Assembly (NCBI GenBank): GCA_031278735.1 | Contig: JAITJU010000096.1 | Coordinates: forward strand, 1 to 9,886 | DNA: 9,886 nucleotides | DNA from: Zoogloeaceae bacterium | GTDB taxonomy: Bacteria; Pseudomonadota; Gammaproteobacteria; Burkholderiales; Rhodocyclaceae | Direction: 5' to 3' | Shown here: positions 7,401 to 9,886 of the stretch, piece after piece | Layout: the number at the start of each line of letters is the position of its first letter | Numbering within the stretch: the stretch's first letter is position 1 | The notes under the pieces: generated by a model | What the model saw: only the letters and a program-made list of their open reading frames with translations | The model's database searches: none | What the model was told of the DNA's origin: nothing | Translations under genes and position numbers: made by a program

Positions 7401-9562
7401 GCAAGCTCAAATTCGGCGGCGACGCGCAGCAGCAGGCGACGTACCCCAAGGGCCTGCCCAACAAGAAAGTGCGCCTGGTCGACCTGTTTTCCGGCCCGGT
7501 GGCGCTGAACGGCGAGGGCGAGGCGGAAATCACCTTGCCCCTGCCGGATTTCAATGGCCGCCTGCGCCTGATGGCCGTGGTCGCCAGTCCGGACAGCTTC
7601 GGCAGCGCCGAGGCGGAAGTCGGCGTGGCCGCGCCGCTGGTCGCGGAAATTTCCGCGCCGCGTTTTCTTGTCATCGGCGACCGCGCCGTCGTGGCGCTGG
7701 ATTTGCACAATCTTTCCGGCAAGGCGCAGAACGTGCGCCTTGAGCTTGCCAGCGCGAGCGGTTTGCACATCCTTGACGGCAAACGCCAATTGAGCCTCAA
7801 GGATCAGCAAAAGGTCACATTGCGTTTTCCGGTGGAGGCGGGCGGCGCCTTCGGTCTTGCGCCCATCACGCTCAAGGTGGAGGGCGATATCCGTTTGCAG
7901 CGCGAATTCGCGCTGCAAGTGCAGGCCGCGACGCCCCGGGCGCGGATATTGCGCTACCATGTGCTGGCGCCCGGCGAGGGCCTGGATATCCGCGACGCCG
8001 ATCTGGGCGGCCTGATGCCCGTGACGGCAAGCGGCAGCCTTTCCATTTCCAGCAAGCCGCCGCTGGACGTTCGGGGCGCGGCGCGCGGGCTTTTGCGTTA
8101 TCCCTACGGCTGCGCCGAGCAGACGACCAGTTCCGCTTATCCGCATGTCTTCATCGGCGCGGAAGAAGCCAAGTCCCTCGATCTGGAAGTTTTCAGCCGC
8201 GAAAAACGCGCCCGGATGCTGGAAAACGCCATGTCCCGTCTGGGGGCAATGCAGGCGCCCAATGGCGGCTTCAGCCTGTGGGGCAACGCGAGCAATTATG
8301 AATACTGGCTGTCGGCCTATATCGGCAACTTCCTGCTGGACGCCCGCGAGCAGAACTTCGCCGTGCCGGAGCGAATGCAGCGGCAGACGATGGATTTTCT
8401 CCTGAAAGGCTTGCAGGAAGGCGTCGCCACGCTGCCCAAAAACAAGATGGTCTACGACGAAAGCAGCGTCTGGCGCGATTATCGCTATGGCGGCAGCGGG
8501 CGTTTCGGCGTGCTGGCCTATGGCGCCTACGTGCTGGCGCGGGAAGCCAAGGCGCCGCTTTCCACCCTGCGCGAACTCTTCGATATGCGCGAGCAGGCGC
8601 ATTCCGGCCTGGCGCTAGTGCACCTGGGGCTGGCGCTGCATCTCATGGGCGACGAAAAACGCGCGCAGACGGCGGCGGCGGAAGGAACGATCAAGGCGCG
8701 CGAGGATCGCGGCGGCTGGTGGGGCGATTACGGCAGCCCCCTGCGCGACGCGGCGCTCGCCTACATGCTGCTTGAGCGGCACAACATCGCGGCGCCGGGC
8801 AAGGAAAATCTCATTGTCCAAATCAGCGCCGAAATGCGAGACAAACGCTATTACAGCACCCAGGAGCAACTGGCAATCTTTCTGGCAGGCCGCCAGATGC
8901 TGCTGGCCGCGTCCGACGACGCGCCCTGGGGTCTCAAATGGACGGGCGGGAGCGGAAACGAGGAAACGGTGACCCACACCGGCTCGCTGACGCGAGGCGT
9001 AAGCGTTGCCGAAGTAAACGACGGTTTCCGGGTCGACAATCCCGGCGACGCCAATCTCTATCTGGAACTGGCGCTGGAAGGCCATCCGGTGAAAATGCCC
9101 GCCGCGCGCCGCGACATCGTGGGACTGGAGCGCAGCCTCTTCGACGCGAGCGGCAATCCCCTGGGCAACCGCAGCCTGCGGGTCGGCGAGAGTCTGCTGG
9201 TGCGTCTGAAAATCACGACCAGATCGCATATTCGGAATGCCTTGCTGGTCGATTACATTCCCGCCGGACTGGAAATCGAAAACCTCAACATCGTTCAGGG
9301 CGAAGGGATGGAAAGCATCAACGTGGAGGGAACGAATCCCGCCAACGCCATGCTGCACCCCGCCATCGAGCACGTCGAATTCCGCGACGACCGTTTTGTC
9401 GCCGCCCTGAAACTATCGCAGGACATGCAGCTCTTCTACCGCGTCCAGGTGGTCACGCCCGGTCATTACGTCTTTCCGCCGACATATCTGGAAGACATGT
9501 ATCGTCCCAACGTCTATGGCCTGTCGGAAGGGCAAAGAACGCTGACGGTGACGGATAAATGA
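4436..9562 (+). CDS. Bacterial alpha-2-macroglobulin family protease trap, thioester type
   Basis: This large periplasmic protease trap (1708 residues) resembles E. coli YfhM/ECAM. A protease cuts the bait region, the protein changes shape, and the exposed thioester covalently captures the protease. Visible in order: a single N-terminal hydrophobic anchor (about 10-28); macroglobulin-like domains with the typical YRPGE signature (453-457); a bait-region domain with AVDMGILNITGF (from 943); the central A2M segment (about 1016-1110); a thioester domain with YPYGCAEQTT, where C1226 and Q1229 form the thioester; and a C-terminal domain ending with DDRFVAAL and YLEDMYRP. GAGG 7 nt upstream supports the start. 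Unlike ECAM, no lipobox is present: the only early cysteine (FIALC) lacks a small residue at -1. The protein is therefore probably held in the inner membrane by an uncleaved signal anchor. Two acidic inserts (101-115 and 251-263) interrupt the N-terminal domains. The usual partner pbpC is not adjacent. The gene is intact. Confidence 0.97.
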   Translation: MNLNLGQHRNILFFIALCVALMLALGISLGRGLRDAPSPEDAAEFAAAEAEQDSGPIELADLNNRDLDGSPALALTFTRALDARQDYDQFIQVFEMPARHDNDEEEEGEEDEYGERRRGGAAAIAASADEADTDSVGGVLVKGAWVVGENPRLLFFPHVKPETRYVVRVAPGVPAKNGQKTTAESRYSLRTLTVSPAFYFASQGMVLPTRQNGGLPVVTVNVPEVDIQFLRVKPEQMSRFLNRVIGGRSFDNENENENEEEENYYYGNRSLKGVAQTWELDSFHKLTESVYSGRFLTEQTPNKRNVTFIPVEDIRELAEPGIYIAIMSQPNRFRYEQQVTYFYASNLGLHARLFEKSADAYVSALDKGAAIDGVEISWLDNQGKVLLQGKTDGDGRAHFAERPEGARVILARQDKQVSLIALKEPALDLSEFDIGGTPGQAVSLFAWSGRNLYRPGEQFEISVLARDADGRSIAAQPIQATLKSPDGKAQFTAAWKPDSAFSGYYQRTLEIPVDASAGFWNLELRADPADKRPAAVYRFGVEEFLPERMKLDMEVGNAWLDAKRPFRLQAKGAYLYGAPASGNRLLGVAQLTRHKNPLADKFPGFEFGDVREDAIHLREELAEQALSDEGTASFDINLEKIATRQSPFLARVTLSLLESGGRPIIRSVERSYWPVADLLAVRPLFTGEYAREGSLARFEVLRTDATGKRSGGVFPVRLFRENRHYYWRFEDQRGWHSGYTETDELVAVNTLSFTADERGQLALPVKYGAYRLEINDPETGKRLAYRFYAGWSARNDESQGIRPDRVNLKLDKPAYREGGVARLSVVPPHGGEALITVEGDRTLWVRRVSMPAEGRDIDIPVDKEWLRHDLYVSVLVLRPEGSGVAQATPARALGLIHLPLERSGRKFTVQLEAPRKTLPETPLKVKIRAPEAKGQKAQVTLSAVDMGILNITGFRTPDPFEHFFGRLRYGADLHDVYGRLIEKMAGQKGKLKFGGDAQQQATYPKGLPNKKVRLVDLFSGPVALNGEGEAEITLPLPDFNGRLRLMAVVASPDSFGSAEAEVGVAAPLVAEISAPRFLVIGDRAVVALDLHNLSGKAQNVRLELASASGLHILDGKRQLSLKDQQKVTLRFPVEAGGAFGLAPITLKVEGDIRLQREFALQVQAATPRARILRYHVLAPGEGLDIRDADLGGLMPVTASGSLSISSKPPLDVRGAARGLLRYPYGCAEQTTSSAYPHVFIGAEEAKSLDLEVFSREKRARMLENAMSRLGAMQAPNGGFSLWGNASNYEYWLSAYIGNFLLDAREQNFAVPERMQRQTMDFLLKGLQEGVATLPKNKMVYDESSVWRDYRYGGSGRFGVLAYGAYVLAREAKAPLSTLRELFDMREQAHSGLALVHLGLALHLMGDEKRAQTAAAEGTIKAREDRGGWWGDYGSPLRDAALAYMLLERHNIAAPGKENLIVQISAEMRDKRYYSTQEQLAIFLAGRQMLLAASDDAPWGLKWTGGSGNEETVTHTGSLTRGVSVAEVNDGFRVDNPGDANLYLELALEGHPVKMPAARRDIVGLERSLFDASGNPLGNRSLRVGESLLVRLKITTRSHIRNALLVDYIPAGLEIENLNIVQGEGMESINVEGTNPANAMLHPAIEHVEFRDDRFVAALKLSQDMQLFYRVQVVTPGHYVFPPTYLEDMYRPNVYGLSEGQRTLTVTDK
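5189..5212 (+). repeat. In-frame hexanucleotide repeat (AACGAG/AATGAG) in the macroglobulin gene
   Basis: Four 6-bp units, AACGAG twice then AATGAG twice, encode Asn-Glu four times (residues 252-259). Further Glu codons and then Asn-Tyr-Tyr-Tyr follow. Because the unit is six bases, gain or loss of a copy would change the length of an acidic loop without breaking the frame. The synonymous C/T difference between the two pairs suggests the array has already diverged and is not expanding quickly. Confidence 0.75.
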
Positions 9563-9725
9563 CGCCTTGCGGGACATCGATCCGGGGCGGGAATGATCGG
9601 CGCGGCCAGCATCGCCCGGCTTGTCCGGCAAAATGGCTCGGACGGCGGCAGCGCCTGGTCGCCCGCGCGCTGGCGCGGCGCCGGGCGATCGGCGGGACGG
9701 GGGCGGCGCCGTTCCCTCCGGCATA

Positions 9726-9763
9726 GCCGAGACCGCCTTCCGTCATTCGCTTTGGCGCTCGGC
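9726..9763 (+). promoter_or_regulatory. Hairpin in the macroglobulin-methyltransferase gap
   Basis: GCCGAG (9726-9731) pairs with CTCGGC (9758-9763), and inside it CGCC (9734-9737) pairs with GGCG (9754-9757). Only an AC bulge interrupts a 10-bp stem with a 16-nt loop. It ends 36 bp before the favoured methyltransferase start. No T-run follows, so it is not a classical terminator. A direct repeat GGCAAT (9761-9766 and 9768-9773) overlaps its 3' arm. A regulatory site for the restriction-modification gene is possible but unproven. The rest of the 237-bp gap (9563-9799) shows no separate gene I can support. Confidence 0.4.
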
Positions 9764-9799
9764 AATTGGCAATCGAAAGGGATGGCGGGGAAAATAAAA

Positions 9800-9886
9800 A
9801 TGCTCACCTGGGACGTGATACAGGCGAACGCCCTTGCCTTCTCGAAGCGCTGGCAAGGCGCCTACAATGAAAAGGCCGAGGCGCGG
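9800..9886 (+). CDS. MmeI-like (type IIL) DNA methyltransferase/restriction enzyme, N-terminal fragment cut by the window edge
   Basis: Only the first 29 codons are visible: MLTWDVIQANALAFSKRW and a following charged stretch ending EKAEAR. This closely follows the pattern that opens MmeI and the related large class I SAM-dependent adenine-N6 methyltransferases (a Met-x-Leu-Ser/Thr-Trp start, then xxxAxxFSKxW, then an acidic/basic segment with a conserved Ala). These enzymes methylate an adenine in an asymmetric site; many also carry an N-terminal nuclease domain and act as complete restriction-modification systems in one chain. A GGGGA block ends 8 nt upstream of the ATG at 9800. An in-frame ATG at 9782 has GAAAGGG directly against it and is less likely. 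The frame is open back to the macroglobulin stop, with another ATG at 9593. The catalytic motifs lie outside the window, so nuclease and methylase status cannot be judged. Confidence 0.7.
   Translation, partial: MLTWDVIQANALAFSKRWQGAYNEKAEAR

Noticed and set aside
4421..8602. 1393-codon minus-strand open frame
   Set aside because: It is exactly codon-aligned with the macroglobulin gene, has no recognisable domain and is explained by avoidance of TTA, CTA and TCA codons in the sense gene.
9413..9807. Three overlapping minus-strand frames across the end of the macroglobulin gene and the following gap
   Set aside because: All overlap the well-supported macroglobulin C-terminus, are rich in Arg/Pro/Ala as expected from antisense G+C-rich DNA, and lack recognisable features.

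Overview
The window is G+C-rich DNA from a Gram-negative bacterium. A beta- or gamma-proteobacterium is most likely, because the genes encode periplasmic and lipopolysaccharide (LPS) functions: a PBP4-type D,D-peptidase, a double Kdo/WaaP-type LPS kinase and a bacterial alpha-2-macroglobulin. No rRNA, tRNA, CRISPR array, transposase or phage gene is visible, so the assignment rests on gene content and style only.

Layout. The left edge (about 1-103, minus strand) holds a promoter-like -10 element and the 5' part of a cobalamin (B12) riboswitch. The riboswitch is cut by the window edge and its regulated gene lies off the window to the left. An open frame across this stretch is not a gene. Next, also on the minus strand, is dacB (204-1628), whose stop codon lies inside a short heptanucleotide tandem repeat. 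A 289-bp divergent intergenic region (1629-1917) holds a plausible dacB promoter, a C-rich hairpin and a second run of CTGA heptads abutting the next start codon.

The plus-strand series starts with a 472-residue protein made of two LPS-kinase-like domains (1918-3336). A 298-residue protein I do not recognise follows (3440-4336). Then comes a very large membrane-anchored alpha-2-macroglobulin (4436-9562) with a CAEQ thioester motif. After a 237-bp gap with hairpin and direct-repeat structure but no separate convincing gene, the right edge holds the first 29 codons of a probable MmeI-like (type IIL) restriction-modification DNA methyltransferase (9800 onward).

How they fit. DacB trims or cleaves peptidoglycan crosslinks. 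The kinase protein probably phosphorylates the LPS inner core. The alpha-2-macroglobulin traps proteases in the periplasm. Together they form an envelope-maintenance neighbourhood with one unexplained member. The usual alpha-2-macroglobulin partner, penicillin-binding protein 1C, is not next to it here; the neighbour instead looks like the edge of a DNA-modification or defence locus. The least explained parts are the 298-residue protein, the two acidic low-complexity inserts in the macroglobulin, and the regulatory-looking gap before the methyltransferase.
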